Source of the DNA: Nymphaea colorata | Taxonomy: Eukaryota; Streptophyta; Magnoliopsida; Nymphaeales; Nymphaeaceae | Length of the DNA: 64,000 nt | Reading direction: 5' to 3' | NCBI RefSeq assembly: GCF_008831285.2 | Contig: NC_045150.1 | Span: 7,762,001 to 7,826,000 of the forward strand | Shown: piece by piece, positions 49,801 to 62,409 of the stretch | Numbering within the stretch: position 1 is the first letter of the stretch | Layout of the letters: each line of letters opens with the position of its first letter | Position numbers and translations under genes: made by a program | Notes under the pieces: generated by a model | Database searches by the model: none | Told to the model about the DNA's origin: nothing | The model's input: only the letters and a program-made list of their open reading frames with translations

Positions 49801-50320
49801 GACCTCTTCATTCAGTTACCTTTACTAAAAGATGCCTAATTGAAAATTTCTCAAATTTTCTTAATGTCGGGCTGTAGCCTCTAACTGTGGCTTGGGCTCA
49901 ACTGACTACTGGAAACTCAAGCCCAAGCTTGACCCGATTACCATTAAAAAATATTTTTAAATATAAAAATAATATTTAAATATGATTAATCATAAGAATA
50001 TATACATATAATTATATATACAAATAATAAAATAATATAAGCTACCAAGTTTAGTCAAGTCAAGCCATCTGAACTATCCCGACAACTTATCGAGCTGATT
50101 GGTTGCCTAATGTTTAAGTTTGCGCCCCAGTCAAGTTGGGTACCTATCAAAAGCTTAGGTTCAGACTTGAGTCTAGTCGAGTACCGAGTCGAGTATTTAT
50201 TTGGAGTTTAGGTCCTGCTTAATTTTTTTTTTTAATAAAAAAGTCAACTTATTTTTGTGAAGGTATTCATTTTTTAAAAATAAAATTAATATTGATGAAC
50301 AGAAATTTGTTGGATTGAAT
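46856..50320. other. Intergenic AT-rich region with repeats
   Basis: A tandem pair of about 110 bp lies at about 47492-47692, each copy with ATATATATAAACATCCA, GGATCTATCCAA or GATCTATCCAA and GCAGTGGCCAAT. Candidate small MITE remnants lie at about 47908-48070 (GGTGGCAGACTTAG / TAGCTCTGCTTCTACTG) and 48239-48390. An AT-core element with GC-rich arms lies around 49865-50170. No genes recognised. Confidence 0.5.
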
Positions 50321-50329
50321 CGTGCCAGC

Positions 50330-50740
50330 CGTGAAGAGTGAGAAGGAGAGATGGGGACGGCGGAAGTAATAGCGTCAGCCCTGACTTAAGTGCACGCGCT
50401 TACAGCCTTGCTGATGCTGACCTGACCGACCGTTGGAAGGACGGATGAGGACTCCCAGGGGCAGAAATGCCATTAATTGAAATGTGAAGGGCAGAATAGG
50501 GCAAGCGACCGAACCAAAAGCAAAGCGACAAAACGTGGTGCAGATATTTTCCCTAACGTTTTGAAAGGCACGTGTATCAGCTAATCATAACTCGCCACGT
50601 GGATGGTCGGCGAATCGGGGGGAGCGCCAACGGCTCCCAGGGACGGCTGACGTGTCAATGAGGCGTTTTCGTTTTCCGCATTGGCTGGCCCTGACCCGGT
50701 GGTCCTACGTTGAAGAATGAACTTTCCTTGATTGCCACCA
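50330..50740. promoter_or_regulatory. GC-rich stretch with G-box cluster, no gene assigned
   Basis: Within 90 bp lie CACGTG at 50569-50574, CACGTG at 50596-50601 and TGACGTGTCA at 50648-50657, in a local GC-rich island of otherwise AT-rich DNA. These are G-box/ACGT core elements bound by plant bZIP and bHLH factors. No recognisable gene starts nearby on either strand, so this may be an orphan or decayed promoter. Confidence 0.35.
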
Positions 50741-53700
50741 CCATCTGATGAAACTACCGCTTTGCCATTCAGTGGCCGATGACTCTCTGATTAAAACTAG
50801 ACAAAATTAGGAACAATTTATGAAATATTTTCATAGCGTCATATTTTGTTTTTTAATGAGAGTGCAACATTTTAATTGACGGGTATATCTTATTTCATTT
50901 AAGTTTTAATGTAGTTTAAGCATTTACAAAAAAAAGAACGAAATGTTTTCGGATTTTATTTAAATGATAAGTTGTTGTTAACCCTTTTGCTCACCCAAAA
51001 TATCTAAATTGGATCATTCCGTCCGAATTCTTTTTTCTCTTTTATTACTAAGTAACATTACTAAAAGAACCATCCACTTTTATTTCTATCTACTTTTGGG
51101 GTTTAAAGTTAAAGGAATATTTTAAGAGATTATATGTTATTTTGGTGAAGGTAAATCATTACCAATCACTGGGCCCTCCATGTGACGAGGGATTCATCAT
51201 CCAACTTTCTTCGGACAGTCCTTCTTTTCTTTATGCCATGGGCAACCTGTGGGTGTCATCTGTGTGCTGGAGAACCGCTATCCATTTTTTTTTCTTCTTT
51301 TTCGGTGAGCCAGAGGATAAATCTCACCGCCGCGAAGTTAAGCCCGAAAGTCATTCTCTCCAATTCTTCATGATTTCGGAGTCCTGAGCTGCATCGGTGT
51401 TATCAAAACGATCACAAGAAATGCATTCTATTGTCAAAAGCCGTCTCCAAACGAGAGATGCACTACTTAGAGGAATAATACTTCAATATAACTTTTCAAA
51501 GTTTTTATATAGGTCAAACTAAATTTTTTAAAATTTAAAAAAAAAAGTTTATTTTCTAAAAAAGTATAAAAGAGGGTTTGGTCATGTTTTTCTCAGAACA
51601 CATAAGAATTCTTGGAGAAGGAATGATTCGAGTGAAGGGAGAGGATGTTCAATCCGTACATAAGCTATAAAGGGGATCGGAATGGGGGGCGGACAGCAAA
51701 TAACTGGGGACGTGAGATGGGTCGGTTCTAAATAATGAATCAGGTTTGAAAAATGTGAAGAGTCCTCGGTCACGGTGCCATGTTATTGCTGCCAAAAGCC
51801 ATCGATTCATTAAAGCCAGAAATTTATATGCATTAATCAGTGATTAAGGAAAATGCCGTATCGAATTTCTGGATGATCGGCTTTGTCCAGTATGATTGAA
51901 CACAGATCCTGAGATCCATCTGCCTAGGGGTTGTCAATTTGCGTTTTCTATAAAAGATCTGGCTTCATATATACGTAAAGTTTAGTTTTTTCAAAGTTAA
52001 AATATGTGGGTCTTTTTGAAAAAGAAAATATTTATTTGTAAAATTCTGTAAACCATTAAATTAAATCGATCGAGTAGCTTCTAATCAATCTAAATAATCC
52101 AGAAGACTTTGAATTTGAATCGATTTCTTCCGTTTTTGTTGCCGAGAATTTCCATGGTGTGGTTTAATTTCATAAAGCTCAGTAGTTCCTGTTCTCCTTT
52201 GACTAAAAAAAATATGTAAACTCAAGAATGTACCTGCAGGGTCACTTTTTTAAAGTTATCTATCTTTGCATGTGTTTGTTCCAAAGCTAAAATTACTTCA
52301 TGCAAGTTTGTTTGGTGCATCTAACACCATAGTCGTATTTGTTATCGACGCTCTCTCTCTCTACTAGTTTCCGCAACACAGAATACTGATTCAAATGTAG
52401 GCCAATCTAGTTAAGCAACTAGAATCTTTACAACAAAAATGCAATATCTCAGTTCATCTCGTTTTATCGAAACTTACTTAAGCATATAAATGATCTCAAA
52501 CTGAGAGGCATCTTCTGACTAAAGTAAAGCTTTTCCGTAGTTGATCGTAACTACAAAAACTTGCTCTAAGAATTAAAAGAACCTACAGTACATCCTTCAA
52601 CAGTCAAAAAACCCGAAACATGCATGATAAGGACTACAAAATTAGAACCTCCAAAACGCCGCTGTTAACGGAGCATTCCAGTTATGAAAAAAATCCGAAA
52701 AGAAAATACTTCATTGTTTGGTTTTATAATCAAAATGACATCCTTTAGCTTTTCCCTTTTCCGGATTCTTTTCCACGCGACTTTTGGCCCCACTCAGTTG
52801 GGAGGCGTTTGGTGACCTCAGGTCCAAGAATCAGTGGGAGACCTGACATGGTGCACGCACCCGATTCTTGTCCTTTTTGAAAAAAAGCGAACTAAAAAAG
52901 GACACGGATTTCTAATCCAAATAAAGCGCCTAGCGAGAAGGCCTTGTAATTAGAGATTGTAAAATATCGTATCGCTTTGCATATTGGATTCGAGGGAACG
53001 AAGCGCATGGAACCTCTAATAAATTAAAGAGATCAAAGTTATGAAAAGTATCGTCTCTTTCAGAATTGCATATATATCCTTCTAAGGTTATGTTTGATGG
53101 TCTCATATCTTAGATTCCAATGCTACAACATACTTTAAAATCATGGATTTATATTTTATGGTTCGACCTTTCCTCCCTTCGGCCACAAATCTGTGGTTTT
53201 CACAAGATAACATGGATTTGAGATCCCCAATTAAGAAAAAAGCATTGTTTGTTTGAATTTGAATTTTGCTTCCGAGCTCAGATCCGAGGCTATCAAATGC
53301 GCCGTAAATGACATGAGGAGCCACTGAATCAGATAGTTCAGGTCAACAGGAGCCGCAAACATATACTATACAAGGTTAAGGTTTTGCCATTTTCTAAGTG
53401 ATACCTTTCCAAATCTCAGGATTGACATGCCTATATTTTGTTAGAGAGCGACAAAACGCCACTTAGACAAGAGCTGGACCCAAAAGAGCAACACCCACAG
53501 GAATCAAATTGACTATGCGCTCCCACTAGGTCGACTAACTATACTATAATCATTGACACAAGTTGCTTATATTTTCAAAATAAAATAATTTTATGGAAAA
53601 AAATATCTGATGGTCTCATCTCGAATTCGATAACACAACAGTGATCATGGGATTCAATATGTGGCCATTGTCCATGCTAATTATCTTATTTATATAATAA

Positions 53701-54770
53701 TATCTTATTAACTTTTATTTATTTATTTTGTGATACTGCCTACGCGTTCGATTTTTTCCCGTGATCCCAAAATGAAACAAACAGGATCTAAAGAAAATAA
53801 CAGCCGTACTGGATAGGGCGGAAAATAAGAGGGGAAAAACGGGCGGAAGAAAAAGGGGCGAGAGTCGAGCCTCCTTAATTCTAGGGGTAAGATGGTCAGC
53901 GAGGTTCGAGGCGGAAGCGCGTGGACCCGCTCCATTTTTACTAATTAAAAAAAACGAAGAAAAGAAAAAAGGGAAAAAAAAGCTATCGTGCGTGCCAAGT
54001 CCGGATTTGGGGATTTTGAAAAAATCGAACGGTCAAGAAACCGCTCATCCGCCGTTTGACATGACGGACGTGTAGGAGACTAAATTGAAATACCAATAAT
54101 GCCCTTACGGTCTCGCTTAATTTCTCGGGTCACAGAGTGCCGTTGTGAGCAGCGTTTGCGATGTTGTCTTAATAATAGGGAATCGATCGATTTAAGTTTG
54201 GATATTGGTTGGGTTTGGATTTGACACGAAATTAAGGTTCATTATTGAATTTACTTTGAATGTCCATACCATCATAATAAGATACGTATATTACAAAGAA
54301 ATTAGTAAATGCCAAGTGTTTATTCATACTAATTGAAAAATATTGAGTTTGCATTAACTTATTCATACTAATTGAATTTAAAATTTTAGTGGCAGATTCT
54401 TAATTTTTAACTATCCATCGATCCCGCTTACAACAGCATACATCTCCACGAGTTTATGTGTCTTTAATATATTTTTCATTTAAATTAATCTAAAACTTTT
54501 AAATTAAAAAAAATTAAAAGTAGGGTGATACCTTGGATGTGAAACCATACTATCAACAGATATAGCGTGTTTGACATATGCAGTGTCGCTAAAACGAAGA
54601 AGTTATGTCAGTAATCTGAAGAGACTACCAGGGGCAATTGAGGCAGGAAGAAATTTGTGTAATCGAAAACTAACAGCCGTTACGAAAGAAGAAGTGCGTT
54701 AAAACCAACCCTCCGAAGACTGCGAGGTTCGTTCGGGAGAGAGAAGCTCCGAAAATTATCGTCGTGGATC
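50741..54770. other. Intergenic region upstream of PI4K-gamma
   Basis: Mostly AT-rich unique sequence with no recognised coding potential. The stretch at 53860-54150 is GC-richer and may be distal promoter of the next gene. Confidence 0.45.
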
Positions 54771-55511
54771 ATCTTGGAAGTTCCTGGAATTTCCTTGCCA
54801 TAATCAGCCCCTCCCTCTCCCTGTTTCTCTCTCTCCGCTCCCCCCCTCCCTCTCTTTAAGAGTTCGCTGTTTCCTTTCTCCCATTTCTGGTTCTTGTCTG
54901 GTGAGAAATTAGTTCTTCTCCTTCATCTCTCTCCTTTTTCCCCTTTCCTGTGCCTTTTCCTGTATCTCCTCAATTGGTGTTCTGGTGTTCCTTTTTTGGT
55001 TTTCGTTCATTTTATCAGAGTCAGAAACCAAAAAAATTGAATATTTTTCTTGTGGGTGGTGACATTTTTACGGTTTGAGATAAGGGACGTCTTGCGCTTT
55101 GGGGCATTTCCTTAGTCTTTGGATTAGGGTTATGTCCCCATCGTCGTTCTGGTACGAGCTTTGAATTCTCGGTTTTTGTTATAGGAATTTGAGTTATGGG
55201 TTTGTAGTTTGATTCGTGAGTTTCTCAAGAATCCAATCGAGGGGAAAAGATCGCTTCTTTTCCTTTTAATTGGTAAGAAAATGGGTTCTCTTTCTTAATC
55301 CCTGTTGTTGTTAGGCGTGTAAGCCTTCAAATCCCAAGGCTTTTACTTGAGGTTCCAGAGGGAAGATTCGATCTTTCCCGTCCTTCTTCAAAAGAAGGAG
55401 TTCTTCTTGTGATCCAATGGAGTCGTAGGAGTTGTTTTTGGGGCTAGCTGCGTCTTTGGGGCGGTTTAGGTAGAAGCTTCAGGTTCTTCGGTTGGTTTCT
55501 GCATCCCGAGG
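54771..55511 (+). promoter_or_regulatory. PI4K-gamma 5' UTR and leader intron
   Basis: A pyrimidine-rich tract (54800-54860, a plant Y-patch) marks the likely core promoter or 5' UTR. A leader intron fits 54901-55482: donor CTTGTCTG then GTGAGAAATT, acceptor GAAGCTTCAG. That leaves 29 nt of 5' UTR before the ATG. The intron is T-rich, as plant introns are. Confidence 0.55.
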
Positions 55512-57758
55512 ATGTCGACTGCTGCTGGTGTTCTGAGCCCCGTTCGCGAGGACCACTTTGTCTCTATGGGCTACGCTCGAAGGGGCAAGTCATGGGACGA
55601 ATCGATCCTCATCTACCTCACCCTTGCTGGTTCTGTAATCCCGATGCGCGTGTTGGAGTCGGATTCAATCGCCTCCGTGAAGCTGAAGATCCAAACGTTC
55701 AAGGGATTTCTGAAGAACAAGCAGATGTTGGTTCATCGCGGAAGAGAGCTCGCAAGAAACGATTCTTTGATCAAGGATTATGGGGTGTCGGATGGCAATG
55801 TGCTTCATCTGATCATTCGTCTGTCCGATCTTCAATCCATCACGGTGAAGACCGTATGCGGTAAGGAGCTTGAATTCCAGGTCGAACGGCATAGAAATAT
55901 TGGCTATGTCAAGCAGCAGATTGCCCGCAAAGGAAAGGGCCTCGTCGATCTCAAAGATCAGGGTCTCGTCTGTAATGGGGAGGAGCTAGATGATCTCAGC
56001 CTTGTCGATGATATCTGTACAGATGGGGAGGCTATGATTCATTTGATAGTGCGGAAGAACGTCAAGCTTAGTGGGAGCCCGGTAGAGAAAGACTATGAAT
56101 TATCAATCGTTGCATCGACTGTCAGCGAGAAACCGGTCGATGAACAGAGGACCACGGAGGAATGGAGCTATAAATCGGAGTTTGAAGCCATAACCAGGAA
56201 AACACCTGATAGCGATTACTGGTTGGAACCTGTGATTGTGAACCCTGTGGCAGGATTGGGGAGCGTGCTTAGGGATCTAATAGATTCTGTGGTTGACGGA
56301 ATGGCGAGTGGTTACTCGCCTATCAGGTCTTCGGAGGGCTCAGGCGGTGCTTATTTCTTACGTGATTTCTCTGGTAACAAGTACGCGGCAGTGTTCAAGC
56401 CCATTGACGAAGAACCTAAGGCTGTGAACAATCCGAGAGGGCTGCCCGTATCTCTGGACGGAGAGGGACTGAAGAGGGGCACCAGAGTTGGTGAGGGAGC
56501 TCACAGGGAAGTTGCAGCCTACATTCTGGATCATCCGAAGGGCGGCAGGCGGCTCTTTTTTGACAATGCAGTAGGTTTTGCTGGTGTGCCTCCGACGGTT
56601 ATGGCCAGGTGCTTGCATAGTGGGTTTAATCATCCTGAAGGTTATGACCGGTCTGCGAAAAACGTCAAGTTTGGGTCGCTGCAGATGTTCCAGAAGAATT
56701 ATGGAAGCTGCGAGGACATGGGACCTGGTGCTTTTCCAGTTCAAGAGGTTCATAAGATCTCTGTATTGGATATAAGGCTGGCAAATGCAGATCGGCATGC
56801 TGGAAATATCTTGGTCTGCAAGGCAGGGGATGAAGGAAGAACCGTTCTGATTCCTATAGACCATGGATACTGCATCCCTGAAAACGTAAGTGAACACCTT
56901 GCTCTGCTGCCATTCTTTCTGAATGTTACTGCATGACGAGCTTAATTTACTGTATTTTTTCCTCCTAGATTACGCACTCTATTCATGACTCCTTGCTGCC
57001 ATTCTTTTTGACCATGGTTCCTTTCTTGCATACCATTGCTTCATGAAAACCAAGAATGTGCATTGGATTCATACCTCCAGAATTCCATATTCAAAAACGT
57101 AGATTTTTTTACTTATTCCGTTTCTGGTGAAACTTGTGCTTTATGGAAAACAATTAACTAAAACCGTATGCTAGAGATTTTGATCTTTGAAACTTGGAAC
57201 TAGTGAATATATTCTATATTTAGCTTGGCATAGTTCCATGAATTAGGGCTCCTGAACTTTGATGCATGTCTCCGGATCCCATCACTTCCACGCAGGCATG
57301 CTTCTGCAATCCTTTTCTGGTTGTGTAAAAGTGGTTTTGCTTATTGAGTGCATCTTTTTCTGCCTCAGTTTGAAGATTGCACCTTTGACTGGCTTTACTG
57401 GCCCCAAGCTCGCGAACCATATAACGCTGAAACCGTTGACTACATTATGTCCATGGATGCCGAGAAAGACATAGCACTTCTGAAATTTCACGGTTGGGAG
57501 TTGTCACTTGAGTGCTCCCGCACACTTAGAATCTCCACCATGCTTCTGAAGAAGGGTGCACAGCGCGGGATGTCCCCATATGAAATCGGGAGCATCATGT
57601 GCCGGGAAACTCTGAACAAGGAGTCGGTCATCGAGGAGATCATGCATGAAGCACAAGAGGGCATTCTCCCAGGCATGAGCGAGACTGCGTTCCTGGATGA
57701 TGTTTCCCAGATCCTGGATCGTCGCCTGGATGACCTCGTTGCAAAAAAGGGGATTTGA
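55512..57758 (+). CDS. PI4KG: Phosphatidylinositol 4-kinase gamma (ubiquitin-like domain kinase)
   Basis: Exons 55512-56885 and 57369-57758 join in phase to give 587 aa, similar to Arabidopsis PI4K-gamma 4. Residues about 33-105 and 108-182 are two ubiquitin-like domains. The PI3/PI4-kinase-type catalytic domain follows. It has a Gly-rich SSEGSGGAYFLRD (273-285), an ATP-contact Lys296 in YAAVFKPIDEEP, the catalytic loop LANADRHAGN (423-432) and the metal-binding IDHGYC (449-454). The second exon carries the conserved FEDCTFDWLYWPQA and RISTMLLKKG blocks. Known members have protein Ser/Thr kinase activity and doubtful lipid kinase activity, and the ubiquitin-like domains bind proteasome partners, so the name should not be taken as proof of PI4P synthesis. 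If the intron is not spliced, translation ends 16 codons later at 56936. Confidence 0.95.
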
Positions 57759-58477
57759 TTTTCTCTTTCCTAACACCGAAGATGTCACGTACCAGAATGC
57801 ATATCTTGTATATGCGTACATATGTATATACATGTATCTATGTACGTATATATGCATATGAGTGTGCATGCGTGTGCATATTCGTATGCACGTATGCATA
57901 TATACTATATAGCAGCTAGAACTGACCCCCCCTCTGTTTTGTTTATATTCGTCTTTGCAACCGCAAGGAGGTGAGAGGTTGCTTGATATTTCAGACTGCA
58001 GCTTTGTTTTTGCGTTTGTTTGTATGCTCTCAAACTGTTTTGACAGGTTAAAGTCCACTGTCACTGTAGCTTGTGACTTGCTTTTTCGATTCATTGTAGC
58101 CTTCTCAGACAGTAAGATTGCTAAAATAATGTATGTCTTATATTATATTTTCTGTTGTTTATATTACAAATGTCTCATAGCTGTGGTGCTTATTAACTCT
58201 TTCCGCTTGGTTTCTGTGTTTCCACGTATGAAGTGGAACTGTTCAAGGCTGTTCTCCTTGAATGGGTTTTCAATGTGCGGATTCCTTATTTTACTTGTGT
58301 CCGAGTAATTTCTAAGAGCAGATTCAAGCCAAATCTGTTGCAAAATGATTACTGCAAGAGATGATTCATTGGGACACTTTTAAATCGATTGTTTCATTAG
58401 TCAGTAGAAAAGAACCTGAATTGTTCAACTAGTCTTGAATCACTGATTTAGTTTTCCAAATGAATTCTGCATTCTTA

Positions 58478-58525
<48 letters not shown>

Positions 58526-59238
58526 ATATATATATATGGTTTTGATGCTATTTAATTCGTAAACTAATATTCATAAATCTGATAGCCAAACATATTTAAA
58601 AAGCACGCTGGTGTTTGAACACTTATGTCAGTATTGGATCGTATCAGCCTCTGTATTAGCTGCTAGACAGTCCATTGGAGGGGCTGATATGGAATCGTTG
58701 GGAAATCGGCTGTTATATACGAGGCCGATTAGACCCATGTCGGCCGATATATGCTAATAGATCTATGTCAAATTAGTTAGACAATAAACTGAAGCTTTTA
58801 AATCATATTTTAGACGCCGACATGTAGGAATATGAAGCAAAATGCGTCATGTATCACTGACAAAGATTATTTCTTAAAGATTTCGATACGAATCAGAAGC
58901 CAAGCTTCATGTCGTTGTTTATGACTACTGCAGTTAAATGATGAACACCATTCAGCAGGGCAAAGTTTGCGTTTTCTGCTGAAACGGAGGCTCTCTTCAT
59001 GGCCAGTAGCTGATTGCAGCGTTTCTTCCATATCCTTTACCCAGGAGTTTTCGCTCCTTTTTTTTTTTTTTCCTTCTCTCGCTTTGTTCTATCTTTTTCT
59101 TGTCAAGTTACACAGCCATCCAGCCCGTTCTCCCTCTCTCTCTCTCTCTCTCTGACGAAGAAGGTTTGTCACCTTTCTGCCATTGGAGTTTCGAATTGAA
59201 ACTTATATTTAGTAACCATTGAAGGGATCTTGAAGGTT
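57759..59238. other. PI4K-gamma 3' UTR and intergenic DNA
   Basis: The 3' UTR begins with a run of ATGTATATAC-type repeats (57800-57905). CT microsatellites lie at 58485-58520 and 59131-59153. Around 58625-58760, repeated GGATCGTATCAG and CGGCCGATATA motifs suggest a decayed mobile element. No gene recognised. Confidence 0.45.
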
Positions 59239-59427
59239 GCGTTTGATAGTAATTACCAATGAGATGCTGTTTGGTAATTGGAATAGTAAGACACTGTTTT
59301 TCAAGTATTTGCCATACAAATTAGGGCAGATCTATGAAACATTATACTATAGTGTATCATGAATCTGCCTAATTTTGGGTGTAGAGACATGGAACAATGC
59401 GTTACTGTTTCCATTATCAAACAGGCT
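59239..59427. mobile_element. Foldback MITE-like element
   Basis: The ends GCGTTTGATAGTAAT and, inward from the right, CCTGTTTGATAATGG are inverted. The centre (about 59322-59375) is itself a near-perfect hairpin around ACTATAGT, from GGCAGATCTATGAAAC to a matching TCATGAATCTGCC. About 190 bp, non-coding. Confidence 0.5.
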
Positions 59428-60306
59428 CATTGGTGTTCCTGTTTTTTGGTATGAAGGCATGGGCTCTCATCTGCAAGGCTTCCTCTAAAAGGTCCTTGAC
59501 ATGGGGAATCCTTGTGACAGATCTCCTCCTTCAACACGATGGAGGTCACAAAGGCGGCTAACAAGGTGTTGGCAGTAACAATTAGCGACATGATTGGTAA
59601 CTTCTTGTCAATGATGAACTGTCAATACCATACTAAGGGTCGTCGAAGTCATCTTCCCCTTTCCAAGAATTCTTTTCTAGAAGGGACGTATATATCAGCA
59701 GGAAGTGATGTCTTAGCATGTTAGTTTGATCTATAAACAGTCTACTCTGAGCCCATATTCGTGGTTGCAAGCATAGCCTTGCACTTTTAGTGGCATCCAT
59801 TTTCGTTACTAATAACATTTGGTCACACAACTCCATATCAGTAAGTGTTTCTTTTCATGAACTGGGAAATGATCAGAATACCCGTGGTCAGTAGTCAGTA
59901 GAAAGGGGAGCTCTCTTATAAATACCAAAAAAAAAAGCAGTGAAAAAATTAAAAGTGCAAAAAAGACATTTTTTTATTAAAAAATCCCAACTTCCTCTTA
60001 TTTTATTTTATTTTTTTCAGTGTGTAACTATTGCGTTCACCAAACTGGTGCACTCAACTCACTCTCCAGCCAAGTATTGAAATGTCAAAAATATAGAAAA
60101 GGTTAAGAAAAAAAGTTAACCTCTACATGAACGAAGATGGAAAGGTGAAAAAAATCACATTTTCAAAAATAACCAGAAAGCCCTAAGTTATTTTTTGGAA
60201 AGGACGAAAAGAAGCAGTCACAGTGCCAACTTTTTTTTTATGAGGTGGGGCAGCACTTATATGAGTCGACCATTGCAATACCCAAATATGAACCGACATA
60301 ACTATT
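59428..60306. other. Intergenic, nothing recognised
   Basis: Short open frames only (for example 59539-59724 on plus), with no domain. AT-rich from 59930. Confidence 0.4.
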
Positions 60307-60501
60307 AAGGGGTGGAGTGGAGCCAAAATTTTTCTGTTGTAGGGGTTAAACTATGATTTCAAAACTTTTACAGGGGAAAAAATATTTTAATTTTTTATAT
60401 ACATTAAAATAAAATATTTATAAAATTTATATTTAAGTTTTTTAATTTTTTAAAACTTGAGGGGGAGTCAAGGCCCCTTCTGCCCCCTGCCTCCGCCGCT
60501 C
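60307..60501. mobile_element. Small hAT-type MITE with 8-bp target duplication
   Basis: Left end AAGGGGTGGAGTGGAGCC; right end, read inward, GAGCGGCGGAGGCAGG. Flanking 8-mers TAACTATT (60299-60306) and TAACTATC (60502-60509) match at seven of eight positions. The body is AT-rich with a CCCCTTCTGCCCCC right arm. Confidence 0.68.
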
Positions 60502-61033
60502 TAACTATCATTCTTACAGTAGGAATGCATGGCATGCATGAATAAGGGCCATGATAAAAATGAATACCGTAGATCACCATCTTTATGGCAGTAGCAAAGC
60601 TACCTGTCGGCTGGGGCAGGCCACTGCTTTCGGCAGCCCATCAAAATTCTTGTTAAAACGTCTCAACATCACATTGCTATGATTCTAAAATTGTATGCAG
60701 TGCCCACATCAAACTTGTATCGCCAATGCAAGTGCCCCTCGGCTAAAAAGTCTGGCTCTCCTATGGATATCATACATTGATGAATGAAGAAAGAAAGGTT
60801 TTTATGCAGCCGCGCATCTACCACATGTGAAGATTTGTGCATGTCCATATAATCACACCAAACTATAAAGACAAAGTGCAACATCCAATGCAGTTTGTGT
60901 GTTTAGCTCGTAGAAGGAGATGGTGGGAGGTTTTCTTGAAGTGGAATTCTCATTTTTGCGTTTGGCTTGCTAGGAGAGACTTCCTCCTCTTAATAGGCTC
61001 AAACGGAATGATTCTTATCTTGGGCAAACCACC
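60502..61033. other. Intergenic, nothing recognised
   Basis: No domain-bearing frame between the two small MITEs. Confidence 0.4.
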
Positions 61034-61224
61034 AGGGTCGAAGCCAGGATTTTCTTCAGGGGCGGGCCGACAGTTCAATTTCTGGATCTGGGTAGGGCCA
61101 AATTGAATTCTAGTCCAAAAAATACATGTCGTAATTAAAAAATTATATTTTTTTCAATGTATGTTTTTTTTTATTGGCTAGAGTGGGGCCATGGCCTAGG
61201 CGGGCCCCCTCCCTCTGCCCCTGC
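61034..61224. mobile_element. Small hAT-type MITE with perfect 8-bp target duplication
   Basis: Begins AGGGTCGAAGCCAGG and ends CCCTCTGCCCCTGC, flanked by AAACCACC on both sides (61026-61033 and 61225-61232). It is nearly the same length as the element at 60307 and has similar GC-rich arms around an AT core. Confidence 0.75.
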
Positions 61225-62376
61225 AAACCACCCCAGATCAAAATAAATGAATTTCAAAGATCTTGGGCAGATCCAAAAAGGGTTTTCGAATATCTCTAGA
61301 TCCAAACACACCCAATGCCAGATAGCTGCCAAGAAGCACAAGCCAGAAAACACAATGTGCCCCAGCAAGGCCTTCATAGCTCTAAATACTCGGATTGGTT
61401 ACAGTTCCTCCTGTAATACTCCAACCGCCCCATGAATTGGTTATTCCTCAACGAGTCATGAAGGGTATAACGAACATACCTTGTCGCCGCATTCAGAGGG
61501 GCCAAAAACAGCTGATTCGCATAGCGCCATAGAACCGGTCCAACCAGAAACTAGAGCTATATGTATTATATGGACAGAAAGCAGGATCAACGACTGTATG
61601 AAAACAATACCAAGGCTAACCCATGGAAATACCCCTTCATCAAAGAAAGTGCGCTGGTTAATAATGAAAATGCCTCTGTTTAATAAAAAAACTTTTTTTG
61701 TATAGACAAAAAAGGAAATTGAAGAAAGTGAAAAGACTCAAAAATACATTTCTTTGACACTAATTTCAAAAAATGTCTTTTTTTTTTCTTTTGGCATATG
61801 TATATTGCGTGCATTCGAGCTGTACACACAACTCTTGTCTCCAAGCATCTCTCCTGAAGAAGGAAGAGCACCAGTTGAGAAGCATTTTATAACTCCCCCT
61901 CCATCCAAAAAAGCATTAATTAATTAATATCCTCTTTCCTAATTGCATCTAATGAAAAAAGCAGGTTCCAACTTGGAAGATTGGTCATCCCCTTCATGAA
62001 TTATATATCATTAATTCAGTCATGTTCATTTTTGCTTTTTTGGACTTTGTGTTGATGGACATTGGAGGTGATTGACTCTTGTGAAAGCGATCATGTAACG
62101 GTCAAAGAAGGCGTTCTATTTATTTTCCACTACTTGTGTGAAGGCGGTGATTGTAGTATTAGGAAGGAGACAATCATCTTAACTAAACAGGCTCCACCTG
62201 CACCTTTCCCTATAGACCCGATCATTTCTTGAATGTGCATTACCAGTAGTGCAGACTTGCTCCGTTCCAATATACTTGTACTGTTTATGTCTTAGCATTT
62301 CAATAATCGAAGCTACCTGCACTTGCATGCAGTCCCTACTTGTTCAGTGGGTGGAGCCAGTGGTTAGTGTGGGCAG

Positions 62377-62409
<33 letters not shown>

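Noticed and set aside
56358-56897. 179-aa minus-strand open frame inside PI4K-gamma
   Set aside because: It is antisense to strongly conserved kinase motifs and has no domain of its own.
57504-58094. 196-aa minus-strand open frame at the end of PI4K-gamma
   Set aside because: Antisense to the second exon and to an ATGTATAC-type repeat in the 3' UTR; not a gene.
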